Source: Planctomycetaceae bacterium (GTDB lineage Bacteria; Planctomycetota; Phycisphaerae; Phycisphaerales; SM1A02). From it: 64,000 nt of DNA. Below are positions 1 to 8,274 of the stretch, in pieces. Under the pieces are notes generated by a model. The model was given only the letters and a program-made list of their open reading frames with translations. It did no database searches and was not told the origin of the DNA. The DNA lies in NCBI GenBank assembly GCA_947490615.1, contig CANLHK010000004.1, positions 217,698-281,697 of the forward strand. Direction: 5' to 3'. The position numbers and the translations under genes were made by a program. Position 1 is the stretch's first letter. Each line of letters opens with the position of its first letter.

Positions 1-98
1 TTTCCCACGAAGTTCACGAGAAACTTTCGGTGCCTCTTTCAGCATCACGATTCCGCTGCAGCAGACACGGCACGGCGCAGCGTTCGTAAACTCTCCAC

Positions 99-827
99 AT
101 GGCAATCGCTGCGCGCACGGGACTCGTGAGTTACTTCGATGGTTCGACCGAGCTCGAGGGCTACCTCGCGATCCCCACCGAGAGCGCGAAGGCTCCGCGA
201 CCGATTGTGCTTGTGGTCCACACTTGGACGGGCCTCGATGAGTTCGCGCGCGCCAAGGCGCACATGCTTGCGGAGCTCGGCTACATCGCGTTGGCCGTCG
301 ATGTCTACGGCAAGGGTCGACGCGGAACCACGCATGCAGAGTGCGGTGCGTTGATGACACCGTGGACGGAAGATCGCGGCGCGCTTCGGGCGCGACTCCT
401 TGCTGCGGTCGCCGCTGCCAAGACCATTGAAGGCGGTGATGGCGATCGACTTGGTGTGATCGGCTTCTGCTTCGGCGGTCTCTGCGCGCTGGATCTCGCG
501 CGGGCCAATGCACCAGGCTTGCGTGCAGCCATCGCCTTTCATGGACTGCTGCATCCTCCGAATCTCGGCGCGCAGCCGTCGATCAAGGCCAAGCTGCTTG
601 CGCTCCACGGATTCGACGACCCGTTGGTCCGACCTGAGGGCATGGTGGCCTTTGAAGAGGAGATGACCGCAGCCCATGCCGATTGGCAAGTGGTCGCGTA
701 CGGCGCGACAGGGCACGCCTTCACCAATCCAATGGTGCATGATTACGCGAGCGGAATGTTCTACAGAGAGATCATCGCGGATCGTGCCTTTGCCTCGATG
801 CGCGCGCTGCTCGCGGAAGCGCTCTGA
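99..827 (+). CDS. dienelactone hydrolase family protein
   Basis: A 242-residue alpha/beta hydrolase, the usual size for the dienelactone hydrolase family, which hydrolyses lactone or ester bonds with a Cys-His-Asp triad. The nucleophile elbow GFCFGG puts Cys at residue 124. An Asp follows in GFDDP (about 173-174) and a His in GATGHAF (206), in the expected order and spacing. No signal peptide is visible, so it is probably cytoplasmic. It stands alone, about 100 bp upstream of the PSCyt1 gene on the same strand. There is no obvious Shine-Dalgarno before the ATG. The family is clear; the substrate cannot be told, and chlorocatechol degradation genes are absent, so a generic carboxyl-ester hydrolase is as likely. 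Confidence 0.88.
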   Translation: MAIAARTGLVSYFDGSTELEGYLAIPTESAKAPRPIVLVVHTWTGLDEFARAKAHMLAELGYIALAVDVYGKGRRGTTHAECGALMTPWTEDRGALRARLLAAVAAAKTIEGGDGDRLGVIGFCFGGLCALDLARANAPGLRAAIAFHGLLHPPNLGAQPSIKAKLLALHGFDDPLVRPEGMVAFEEEMTAAHADWQVVAYGATGHAFTNPMVHDYASGMFYREIIADRAFASMRALLAEAL

Positions 828-931
828 AAGCTGCGTAGGACTCGCTTGCTGACCGCGCTTTGGGGACGGGAGTTTCGTGATTCACTCGCGCTGCGCTTCC
901 AATCGCGCGCGCTCTTCACGATACTGCGCCG

Positions 932-3778
932 ATGCGATGGTTCTCGCGCTTCCGAGCTCCTTTGGTGCTCGCCTTCTTCATGCTTGAAGGCGCGGTCATC
1001 GTTCCCGCCGCAGCTGCTGTTGATTACGACCGCGCGATCCGTCCCGTCCTTGCAGCGCGTTGCTACTCCTGTCACGGACCTGACGGTGAGTCACGCAAAG
1101 CGGGCCTGCGGCTCGACACCTTTGCGGGCGCGACGGCCACGCTCAAAGATGGCGTGCGCGCGATCGTTCCAGGCGATCCAGCCGCGAGCGAGATTCTTGC
1201 GCGACTTTCTGCGCACGATCCTGAAGAGCGCATGCCGCCCGACGGTCGCGAGCCGTTGACGGCGACAGAGCTCGCGGCCGTGCGTCAGTGGATTCAAGAG
1301 GGCGCGGTCTACGCGCAACCATGGGCGTTTCGTGCGATGGATGACGGCGCGGCGCCAACCGTGCGCGACGCGTCGTGGCCTCGCAGTGAGATCGATCGCT
1401 TTGTGCTGGCCACGCGCGAAGCAGCAGGACTCGCCGCACCCGCGCAGGACATTGATCCAGCTGCCTTGCTGCGTCGCGCGTCGTTTGACCTCACGGGGTT
1501 GCCGCCAACGGAAGCGGATCTCCGCGCGTATCTCAGTGATTCGAGCGAGGCGAACTTCGAAGCGTTTGTCGATCGCGCTCTGGCGAGTCCTGCGTTTGGT
1601 GAGCGATGGGGTCGGCACTGGCTCGATCTTGCGCGCTACGCGGAAACGCTCGCGCATGAGTTCGACTACGAGATCCCCGACGCGTGGCGCTACCGCGACT
1701 ATGTCATCGACTGCTTCAATCGCGATTTGCCGCCTGCGCGGTTTGTCGCGGAGCAACTCGCGGGCGACTTGCTTGAGCCGCGTGCGGCACTCGGGCTCAC
1801 CAACGCAGCGCCGCTTGGGACGGCGTACCTGTTTCTTGGTCCCGCGACGCACGCGCCCGTCGATGTGCGATTGGATGAGGCCGATCGCATTGCTGGTTCG
1901 ATTGATGTCGTCGGTCGTTCGCTCTTGGGCATGACGCTCGCGTGCGCACGGTGTCACGATCACAAGTTTGATCCGATTCCTACGCGCGATTTCTACGCGC
2001 TTGCCGGCGCGCTGCGCAACACGCGGCGCGTCGAGTCCTTCCTCGATACTGATCCTCGCGCTGCGTCGCTTGCGGCCGACGCGACTTCGGCGCTCGACGC
2101 TGCGGCGCGCGTGGCTTCAGTCTCTCCTGAAGCGCACTCGTTGGTGGCCGATGCAACGCCAGGATCGATGCGACTTGATGACGCGTCGGACGGTGGCGCA
2201 GCATGGGATCAGTCGGGTCAGGCGTTTGCTGCTTCACGCGCACTTCTGGGGTGCAGTGCCGATGGATCGCTGCGTCTTGCCGAGTCGGGCACGATCGACA
2301 GCGCGCGACTGGATACGCAACTGGTCGGCAGCGCGCGTTCGCCTGCGTTTGGAATCTCCAAGCGCTACCTCCATCTTCGCGTGCGCGGTGCGTCGAGTTG
2401 GGTGCGCGTGCTGATCGACAACTACTGGCTCGACTCCGCCAACGCGCTCCTCTTTGATGGGATGCGTCGAAGACTCGCCGATGCCGACGCCACACAGGCC
2501 ACGCGCGATCCGCGCGAGTGGGAGTGGCGTGTCGAAACCTTTGACCTCGCGCGCTTTGTCGGAGAGCGTGCCTATGTCGAGTTGATCGACGATGGCGGCG
2601 GTTGGGTTGAGTTCGATGCGATGCTCGCCAGTGACGAGGCGCAGCCGCCGAAGTCTGAGCTTTGGGACATCGACGGCACAGCGTCGGCGGTGGATCTCCT
2701 CGGTCCGTCGACGAACGCACAGCGCGATCTCGTCGTGGCTGCGCGCGACGCGCTGCGCGCCTGCACGCCGCCGATTCGCGCGCTGGTGGCCGAGGACTCT
2801 GGGCAATTCGATGAACCCGTCCATGTGCGCGGCTCACCACGAAACTACGGAGAGGGTGTGCCGCGCGCAGAGCTTTCGATTCTGGCCGCGCGCAACGCTG
2901 CGGCGCAACCTGGAACCATCGGCAGCGGGCGACTTCGCCTCGCTGGTGAGATCACCGATCCGTCTCGGCCGTTTCTTTGGCGCACGCTGGCCAATCGTGT
3001 CTGGCTCAAGCTCTTTGGTCGCGGCATCGTCGAGACGCCCGACGACTTCGGCCAACTCGGCGCAGCACCGTGGAGTCGTGAACTCCTCGATCACCTCGCG
3101 ATGAAGCTTGCGCGCGGCGGGACCTTCAAGGAGCTCATTCGCGCCATCGTGCTGACGCGCGCGTATCGCGCGCTTGGTGACGAGGAGACGCTTGCGCCGA
3201 CTGCGTGGGGCGCGCTTCCTGTGCGTCGCCTCGATGCCGAATCGATCCGCGATGCGATGTTGCTTGCCAGCGGACGGTTCGATCCGCGCGCTGGTGGACC
3301 AAGCGTCGCAGCGCGTTTGACCGAGCACATGCAAGGTCGCGGTCGTCCTGGGCAGAGTGGTCCTGTCGATGGAGCGGGGCGTCGCAGCGTGTATCTCGCG
3401 GTGCGGCGCAATTTCCTCGATCCCTTCATGCAGGCGTTTGATCAACCCGTGCCAGCAACGACCTGCGGCAAGCGGCATACCTCGAATGTTCCTGCGCAGG
3501 CGCTCGCGCTCTTGAACAGCGATCTTGCCCATGAACTCGCTGCGTTTTGGGGCAAGCGTCTCGCTGAGCAGTCCGCGCTCACCGACGACTCGAAGATCGA
3601 CTCGATGTGGTTTGCAGCCTTCGCGCGAGCTCCGCGTGAGGATGAGCGCGCTGCAGCAGTCGAGTTTCTCGGTGGTGAACGCGCTGCCGCTCTGGACGCG
3701 TCTGCACGCGACGCCGCCGCATACACGGCGCTGGCGCATGCGCTCTTCTCGGCGAAGGAGTTCGTGTTCCTGCGATGA
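932..3778 (+). CDS. PSCyt1 / DUF1549 / DUF1553 secreted planctomycete protein
   Basis: A 948-residue protein with an N-terminal hydrophobic signal (about residues 9-29) ending in an Ala run. A cytochrome-like PSCyt1 segment follows, with a CYSCH haem-binding motif at 44-48 and a distal MPPD. The DUF1549 region starts near residue 134 and contains RASFDLTGLPPT and a second CxxCH (C338, C341, H342). The DUF1553 region near the C-terminus contains RTLANRVWLKLFGRGIVET. This architecture is typical of planctomycetes, where such proteins are expected in the periplasm or outer compartments. Its stop overlaps the next start by 4 bp (ATGA), so it is translationally coupled to the DUF1501 protein, its usual partner. 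The biochemical role of the family is not established. Confidence 0.93.
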   Translation: MRWFSRFRAPLVLAFFMLEGAVIVPAAAAVDYDRAIRPVLAARCYSCHGPDGESRKAGLRLDTFAGATATLKDGVRAIVPGDPAASEILARLSAHDPEERMPPDGREPLTATELAAVRQWIQEGAVYAQPWAFRAMDDGAAPTVRDASWPRSEIDRFVLATREAAGLAAPAQDIDPAALLRRASFDLTGLPPTEADLRAYLSDSSEANFEAFVDRALASPAFGERWGRHWLDLARYAETLAHEFDYEIPDAWRYRDYVIDCFNRDLPPARFVAEQLAGDLLEPRAALGLTNAAPLGTAYLFLGPATHAPVDVRLDEADRIAGSIDVVGRSLLGMTLACARCHDHKFDPIPTRDFYALAGALRNTRRVESFLDTDPRAASLAADATSALDAAARVASVSPEAHSLVADATPGSMRLDDASDGGAAWDQSGQAFAASRALLGCSADGSLRLAESGTIDSARLDTQLVGSARSPAFGISKRYLHLRVRGASSWVRVLIDNYWLDSANALLFDGMRRRLADADATQATRDPREWEWRVETFDLARFVGERAYVELIDDGGGWVEFDAMLASDEAQPPKSELWDIDGTASAVDLLGPSTNAQRDLVVAARDALRACTPPIRALVAEDSGQFDEPVHVRGSPRNYGEGVPRAELSILAARNAAAQPGTIGSGRLRLAGEITDPSRPFLWRTLANRVWLKLFGRGIVETPDDFGQLGAAPWSRELLDHLAMKLARGGTFKELIRAIVLTRAYRALGDEETLAPTAWGALPVRRLDAESIRDAMLLASGRFDPRAGGPSVAARLTEHMQGRGRPGQSGPVDGAGRRSVYLAVRRNFLDPFMQAFDQPVPATTCGKRHTSNVPAQALALLNSDLAHELAAFWGKRLAEQSALTDDSKIDSMWFAAFARAPREDERAAAVEFLGGERAAALDASARDAAAYTALAHALFSAKEFVFLR

Positions 3779-5229
3779 GCCACCCGCAACACCAGACACC
3801 TCACCATCATTGCGGACGATTCATCGCGCCGCCACTTTCGCGTCGCGATGCGCTGCGATCTCTCGGCGGCGGGTTTGGCATGGTCGCGTTGGCGGGTCTC
3901 TTTGGTCGCGAGGCGCTTGCGTCGGACGCGGGTGAAATTCTTGCCGAGCGTGCGCTTGGCGCGACGCATCTTCCCGCGCGCGCCCGCAGCGTGATCTTCC
4001 TCTACATGGATGGCGGCCCGTCGCAGGTTGATACCTTCGATCCCAAGCCGCGGCTCGCCGACTACAACGGGAAACCCTTCCCGATGACGATGGCGCCGAC
4101 GCAGTTCAACAACAACGGGAACACCCTCGCTTCGCCGTGGAAGTTCCAGCAGTTTGGCGAGTCGGGACTCTGGGTGAGTGATCTCTTTCCGCATGTCGCG
4201 GGTGTGGCCGATGAGCTCTGCGTGATTCGCTCGATGACCAGCGAATTCAGCGAGCACACCAACGCGAACTATCTCTTGCACACGGGCTCTGGCATTCCTG
4301 GCCGCCCATCGATGGGAGCGTGGTGCGCCTACGGACTCGGTGACGAGAACAACAACCTGCCTGGATTCGTGGTGCTCGAAGGTGGACTCATTCCGCCAGG
4401 CGGACTGGACTGCTTTACCGCAGGATTCCTGCCCGCGCGCTACCAAGGCTCGGTCATGCGTCCCGTGGGTGAGGCGATCGCCGATGCAACGCCGCGCGAG
4501 AAGCTAGAGGCGCAGGATCGCAAGCGGCAGTTGATCGCACGACTTGATAGCGCGTTCCTCCACGAGGCTGATGCTGAAGCCGTCGAGAGCGCGATCAAGA
4601 ATCATGAACTCGCGTATCGGATGCAAGCAGCGGTGCCCGAGCTCGCGTCACTCGACCACGAGAGCAAAGAGACGCAGGCGCTCTACGGCTTTGACTCGCC
4701 CGATCCCAACACGCGTCACTACGCGCGCGAATGTTGCCTCGCACGGCGGCTTGTGGAGCGCGGCGTGCGCTTTGTCGAGGTCACTTGTCCGCGCACGATT
4801 GGTGATCGCTGGGATCAGCACAACGATCTCAAGGCGGGACACGAGGCCAACGCGCACGCGGTCGATCAGCCGATCGCGGCGCTGATCCGCGACCTCAAGC
4901 GTCGCGGTCTGCTTGAGAGCACGCTCATTGTCTGGAGCGCTGAGTTTGGCCGCACGCCGTTTGCGCAGGGTTCGAATGGTCGCGACCACAATCCGTTTGG
5001 CTTCACGGTCTGGATGGCAGGCGGAGGCGTGAAGGGCGGCGCCGTCATCGGTGCCACCGACGAGTTCGGCTATCGCGCCGTCGAGAATCCGTACCAAGTG
5101 CATGACCTGCACGCGACAATGATGCACCTGCTTGGCGTCGATCATCGCCGCTTGACCTTCCGTTTCGGAGGCCGCGACATGCGGCTGACCGATGTGCACG
5201 GCCGCGTGATTGAGGGCGCGGTCGGCTGA
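3775..5229 (+). CDS. DUF1501 family protein (sulfatase/phosphatase-like fold), Tat-type signal
   Basis: A 484-residue DUF1501 protein. The N-terminus has SRRDALRSLGGG followed by a hydrophobic stretch (about residues 22-43), consistent with twin-arginine export. The family hallmark MDGGPSQVDTFDPKP lies near residue 80, followed by conserved SAEFGRTP and GRDHNPFGFTVW motifs in the C-terminal third. The fold is related to alkaline phosphatases and sulfatases, but the reaction of DUF1501 proteins is not known. It overlaps the PSCyt1 gene by 4 bp, and such pairs are usually adjacent in planctomycetes, suggesting a joint complex or pathway. A weak terminator-like hairpin follows at about 5293-5340. 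Confidence 0.92.
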   Translation: MSHPQHQTPHHHCGRFIAPPLSRRDALRSLGGGFGMVALAGLFGREALASDAGEILAERALGATHLPARARSVIFLYMDGGPSQVDTFDPKPRLADYNGKPFPMTMAPTQFNNNGNTLASPWKFQQFGESGLWVSDLFPHVAGVADELCVIRSMTSEFSEHTNANYLLHTGSGIPGRPSMGAWCAYGLGDENNNLPGFVVLEGGLIPPGGLDCFTAGFLPARYQGSVMRPVGEAIADATPREKLEAQDRKRQLIARLDSAFLHEADAEAVESAIKNHELAYRMQAAVPELASLDHESKETQALYGFDSPDPNTRHYARECCLARRLVERGVRFVEVTCPRTIGDRWDQHNDLKAGHEANAHAVDQPIAALIRDLKRRGLLESTLIVWSAEFGRTPFAQGSNGRDHNPFGFTVWMAGGGVKGGAVIGATDEFGYRAVENPYQVHDLHATMMHLLGVDHRRLTFRFGGRDMRLTDVHGRVIEGAVG

Positions 5230-5292
5230 CCACGGGTCCCAGGGCTAAGAATCGGCCATTGCAGGCATTGCAAGCGGCTTTCAGCGGCGGAC

Positions 5293-5340
5293 CCGCCGAG
5301 AGAGTGGGGCAGCGCTCCGCACGAAGTCGGCGGATTTTTT
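5293..5340 (+). terminator. possible intrinsic terminator after the DUF1501 gene
   Basis: CCGCCGA (5293-5299) can pair with TCGGCGG (5327-5333), and a smaller TCCGC/GCGGA hairpin lies within, directly followed by a run of six T (5335-5340). The loop of the larger stem is long, so this is only a moderate candidate. Confidence 0.45.
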
Positions 5341-5476
5341 GGCGATGGTTGTATCTGGAGGCGGGACCTCGCGCTCCCGTCTGGTGTTCGCTGGGCGTGT
5401 GGTTTAGACCGCAGCGAACCGACGGAGTTCCGAGTGGAACGCCGCATCGCGTACGCCCGATCCAACATCTAGAGCT

Positions 5477-5482
5477 AAGGAG
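5477..5482 (+). promoter_or_regulatory. Shine-Dalgarno fixing the start of the first PepSY/dockerin gene
   Basis: AAGGAG sits 7 bases before the ATG at 5490. It selects that start over an in-frame upstream ATG at 5259, whose extra 77 residues do not look like protein and would bury the signal peptide. Confidence 0.75.
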
Positions 5483-5489
5483 TCTTTCA

Positions 5490-6653
5490 ATGTCACTCAA
5501 GACATGCGCTTTCGCATCGTCCTCTCTCACCCTCGCCGTTGTGGCGAGCTTTGCATCGTCCGTTTCCGCGGACATCGGTTACGCAGCCGCTGTTGACGCA
5601 GCGCGCGCTGCTGCGCCGCTGGGCACGCTGTTCGGGATCCAACAGCGCGAGCGCAACAATGTCATGATCTACGAGGGCGAGCTCTACGACGCGCCGCTCA
5701 ATACGCAGTTCCAAGCCAGACTCGACCTTGAGACTGGTGCACTCTTGCGCGTCGATGTCAATGGCGTTTCGAAGTCTGCTCGCCCCGCGCTGCAAGAAAT
5801 CGCTGACCGTCTTGGCGAAGTCCAACTCGACTTCGCGCCAGCGATTGATGCCGCCAACGCCTCGAGTGCGCGCAGCGATGTGCAGAAGGCTGCCTTCGAC
5901 ATGGAAGCGGGAATCCTCGCCTACCAAGTCGAGTACTTCGACGGTGTGACCAAGGTCTACATCGACAGCGTGACGGGCGGCGTGATCCCCCATCACGGTC
6001 AGGATGACGACATGGATCCGACGAATCCGTCGACCGCGGTCATCGCAGCGATCGATATCGCTGAGGCCCACAAGGGTGCGGGCTGGGTCACCATCGGTCT
6101 TGAGAACGAGTCGGAAAAGGGCGGCAACATCGTTGAAGTCCTGCTCATGGAACTCAAGGGCAACATGCTCTCGATGGTGCGCGTCGCTGGTGACGCCGTG
6201 CTGAGCTCGAGCGACTTTGAGCCAGCGGGCAATCAGATTGCACGCATCGCGCTGTTGCGCGACAACTGGGACTTGGTCGTGACCGACCTCGCAGCAGCCG
6301 TCGGCGCCGCCGAAGCGGCGTATCCAGGCGCGGGCATTTCGGAAGCTGAGTTTGAGGTTGAGACAGAGAAGACGGGCAACACCGTCAGCTGGAAGATCAA
6401 TCTCATCACCGCAGATCTCATCGAAGTGGATTACATCGTCGACGCCTCGCAGGCCATCGGCAACGGCTTCCGCTTCGCGACCGCTCCTGTCACGAGCATC
6501 GTTGGTGACTACACCGGCAACGGCATCGTCGACGCGCAGGACATCGCGGAAGTCTTCCACACTTGGGGCGCGATCAATCCGCTCATGGATGTGAACGGTG
6601 ATGACCGCGTCGGTTCGCAGGAAGTTGCCGCAGTGCTCTCCAACTGGAGCTGA
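5490..6653 (+). CDS. secreted PepSY-like protein with C-terminal dockerin
   Basis: A 387-residue exported protein. Residues 1-27 form a signal peptide (SLTLAVVASFASSVSA then cleavage before DIGY). The body contains repeated PepSY-like modules, each a YEGELY- or YQVEYFDG-type strand pair followed by D-x-x-T-G-A/G, for instance VYIDSVTGGVIP. The last 50 residues form a dockerin-like calcium module with two loops (DYTGNGIVDAQD and DVNGDDRVGSQE), each followed by an x-x-W. It is a tandem paralogue of the next gene, sharing the AAxxxCRAA/AAxDAARAA start, the PepSY core and the dockerin tail. It ends in a strong terminator, so it is a single transcription unit. PepSY domains are linked to inhibition or modulation of secreted proteases; the actual role here is unknown. 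Confidence 0.85.
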   Translation: MSLKTCAFASSSLTLAVVASFASSVSADIGYAAAVDAARAAAPLGTLFGIQQRERNNVMIYEGELYDAPLNTQFQARLDLETGALLRVDVNGVSKSARPALQEIADRLGEVQLDFAPAIDAANASSARSDVQKAAFDMEAGILAYQVEYFDGVTKVYIDSVTGGVIPHHGQDDDMDPTNPSTAVIAAIDIAEAHKGAGWVTIGLENESEKGGNIVEVLLMELKGNMLSMVRVAGDAVLSSSDFEPAGNQIARIALLRDNWDLVVTDLAAAVGAAEAAYPGAGISEAEFEVETEKTGNTVSWKINLITADLIEVDYIVDASQAIGNGFRFATAPVTSIVGDYTGNGIVDAQDIAEVFHTWGAINPLMDVNGDDRVGSQEVAAVLSNWS

Positions 6654-6686
6654 GCAGAGAAGAAGAGAGAAGCTGAGACACACACC

Positions 6687-6733
6687 GCCTGCGCTGGAGT
6701 CGGCCCATTGGCTCCAGCGCAGGCTGTTTTTTT
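6687..6733 (+). terminator. strong rho-independent terminator
   Basis: A perfect 13-bp stem (GCCTGCGCTGGAG at 6687-6699 with CTCCAGCGCAGGC at 6712-6724) with a 12-base loop is followed by TGTTTTTTT. It closes the first PepSY/dockerin gene and separates it from its paralogue. Confidence 0.93.
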
Positions 6734-6838
6734 GGGCCGTTTTCGAAGGAACGCCACGGAGCCCGATTTGAAACGCGTGCTGCTTGGTTGGCGGACTTGC
6801 TCGTGTTACTCTCGTCGTTCACTTTGAAGGACGACTGA

Positions 6839-8014
6839 GTGGTGCGGACGACCTCGACCTCAACACGATTCTTGATCGCGCTCGTCGCAGCGCTGACGCT
6901 GAGCCTCTGCGCCGATCGCGTCATGGCCGCGATCGGCTTTCCTGCGGCCGCGACGGCTTGTCGCGCCGCAGTGCCGGGGCAGAAGTTGTTGGCGCTGCGT
7001 GAACGCACACGCAATGGCGTCTGGGTCTATGAGGGTGATCTCGTCGAAGTCCCGCCGACTCGCGTGACCACGGCGACGATTGAGCGCGACACCGGCGCGC
7101 TTCTCGATGTTGCTTCGATCGTGATTCCCTCGGACGAACTGCCCGCGATCCAGCAGTCGGTGCAACGCCTGAACTACGCGACCGTCGATTTCGCGCAAGC
7201 GGAGTCGGTCGCCAGTGTCGCGTCACTGCGCACCGATACCGAGCGCATCGAGCTTCTCTATGAAGGCGGGATCCTGGCGTATCGCGTGAGTTACTTCGAT
7301 GACCCCGTGCTGATCGAAGTGGATTCGATTACGGGTGGCGTGATTCCGTCGCCGCTCCCTGGTCTGGCAATTGAGCCCACGGTGCGCGTTGCCGAGATGG
7401 CGGGCGCGATCGCCCACGCGCAGTGGTACACCAGCGCGCAATGGACTCCGATCGAAGCGACTGCCACGCAGCGCATCGATGGCGTGACCGTGCGCGTGCT
7501 CTTCGTCAACCGAGTGTCGGGCTTCATGGTCCGCCACGAAGTTGTGCAGGGCTTTCTCATCCCCGGCTCTTCGTTCGTGCCCGTCGGTCAGCAGATCGCG
7601 CGCGCTGCGATGGTCGCGATCGGCTCTCCCGTGATCTGCCCATCTATCTCGGCGCTTGCGGCGGTGCAAACGGCATCGCCTGGCCTTGGCGTGAACAGCC
7701 TCTCGCTCGAGCTCGGCGGCACTGCGGGTGCGTACACCTACGACTGGGTCACGCGATTCGTCGACGCAAGCGAAACCGAACGCGACGCGCACACCGACGC
7801 CACACAGCCCGTGTCGAAGAAAGGCGCGCCGCAATTCACGGCGCCGATCGACCTCGCCGCGGTGGACTTCACGCGCGACGGAGTCGTCGATGCCCGCGAC
7901 CTCACCGAACTCCTCGCCTATTGGGGCGCCTTCAACGCACTCCTCGATGTGAACAACACAGGGTTCGTCGACGCAGGAGATTTGGCGATGTTGCTGAGTG
8001 AGTGGACGGGGTGA
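6839..8014 (+). CDS. secreted PepSY-like protein with C-terminal dockerin (paralogue)
   Basis: A 391-residue protein starting at a GTG (a second in-frame GTG follows directly), with GAAGGA about 8 bases upstream. The signal peptide is FLIALVAALTLSLC...VMA (about residues 11-30). The mature part repeats the layout of the preceding gene: an AIGFPAAATACRAA start, WVYEGDLVEVPP, a D-T-G-A-L-L-D-V turn, and ILAYRVSYFDDPV followed by VDSITGGVIP. The C-terminal dockerin (about 342-391) has loops DFTRDGVVDARD and DVNNTGFVDAGD. The two genes are clearly a tandem duplication that has diverged considerably. Export and calcium binding are inferred from sequence; function is unknown. Confidence 0.83.
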   Translation: MVRTTSTSTRFLIALVAALTLSLCADRVMAAIGFPAAATACRAAVPGQKLLALRERTRNGVWVYEGDLVEVPPTRVTTATIERDTGALLDVASIVIPSDELPAIQQSVQRLNYATVDFAQAESVASVASLRTDTERIELLYEGGILAYRVSYFDDPVLIEVDSITGGVIPSPLPGLAIEPTVRVAEMAGAIAHAQWYTSAQWTPIEATATQRIDGVTVRVLFVNRVSGFMVRHEVVQGFLIPGSSFVPVGQQIARAAMVAIGSPVICPSISALAAVQTASPGLGVNSLSLELGGTAGAYTYDWVTRFVDASETERDAHTDATQPVSKKGAPQFTAPIDLAAVDFTRDGVVDARDLTELLAYWGAFNALLDVNNTGFVDAGDLAMLLSEWTG

Positions 8015-8274
8015 GGGCGCGCGCACTGCGCGGCGCCATGGGGATTGGTGCAGTGAGAAAGCGCCACGGCAAACCTTGCGTTGTCGCGTGAGTCGTGTGA
8101 CAGCGCACTGGGGTTACGACGCACGCAGCGGAATGGAACAACGCTGAGTTGGTTGCGATGGCGCCAATCACGCACGCTGTTCGACCATGGCCACCTTGCG
8201 GAACTGCGCGCAGCGTGGTTAGACTGCTTTTTCGGCTGAAGTTTGATCGAACACTTCAATCACGAGGAAGAGCC

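Noticed and set aside
5259..5489. N-terminal extension of the first PepSY/dockerin protein
   Set aside because: The ribosome site and signal peptide place the start at 5490; the upstream residues have no protein-like features and overlap a terminator-like hairpin.
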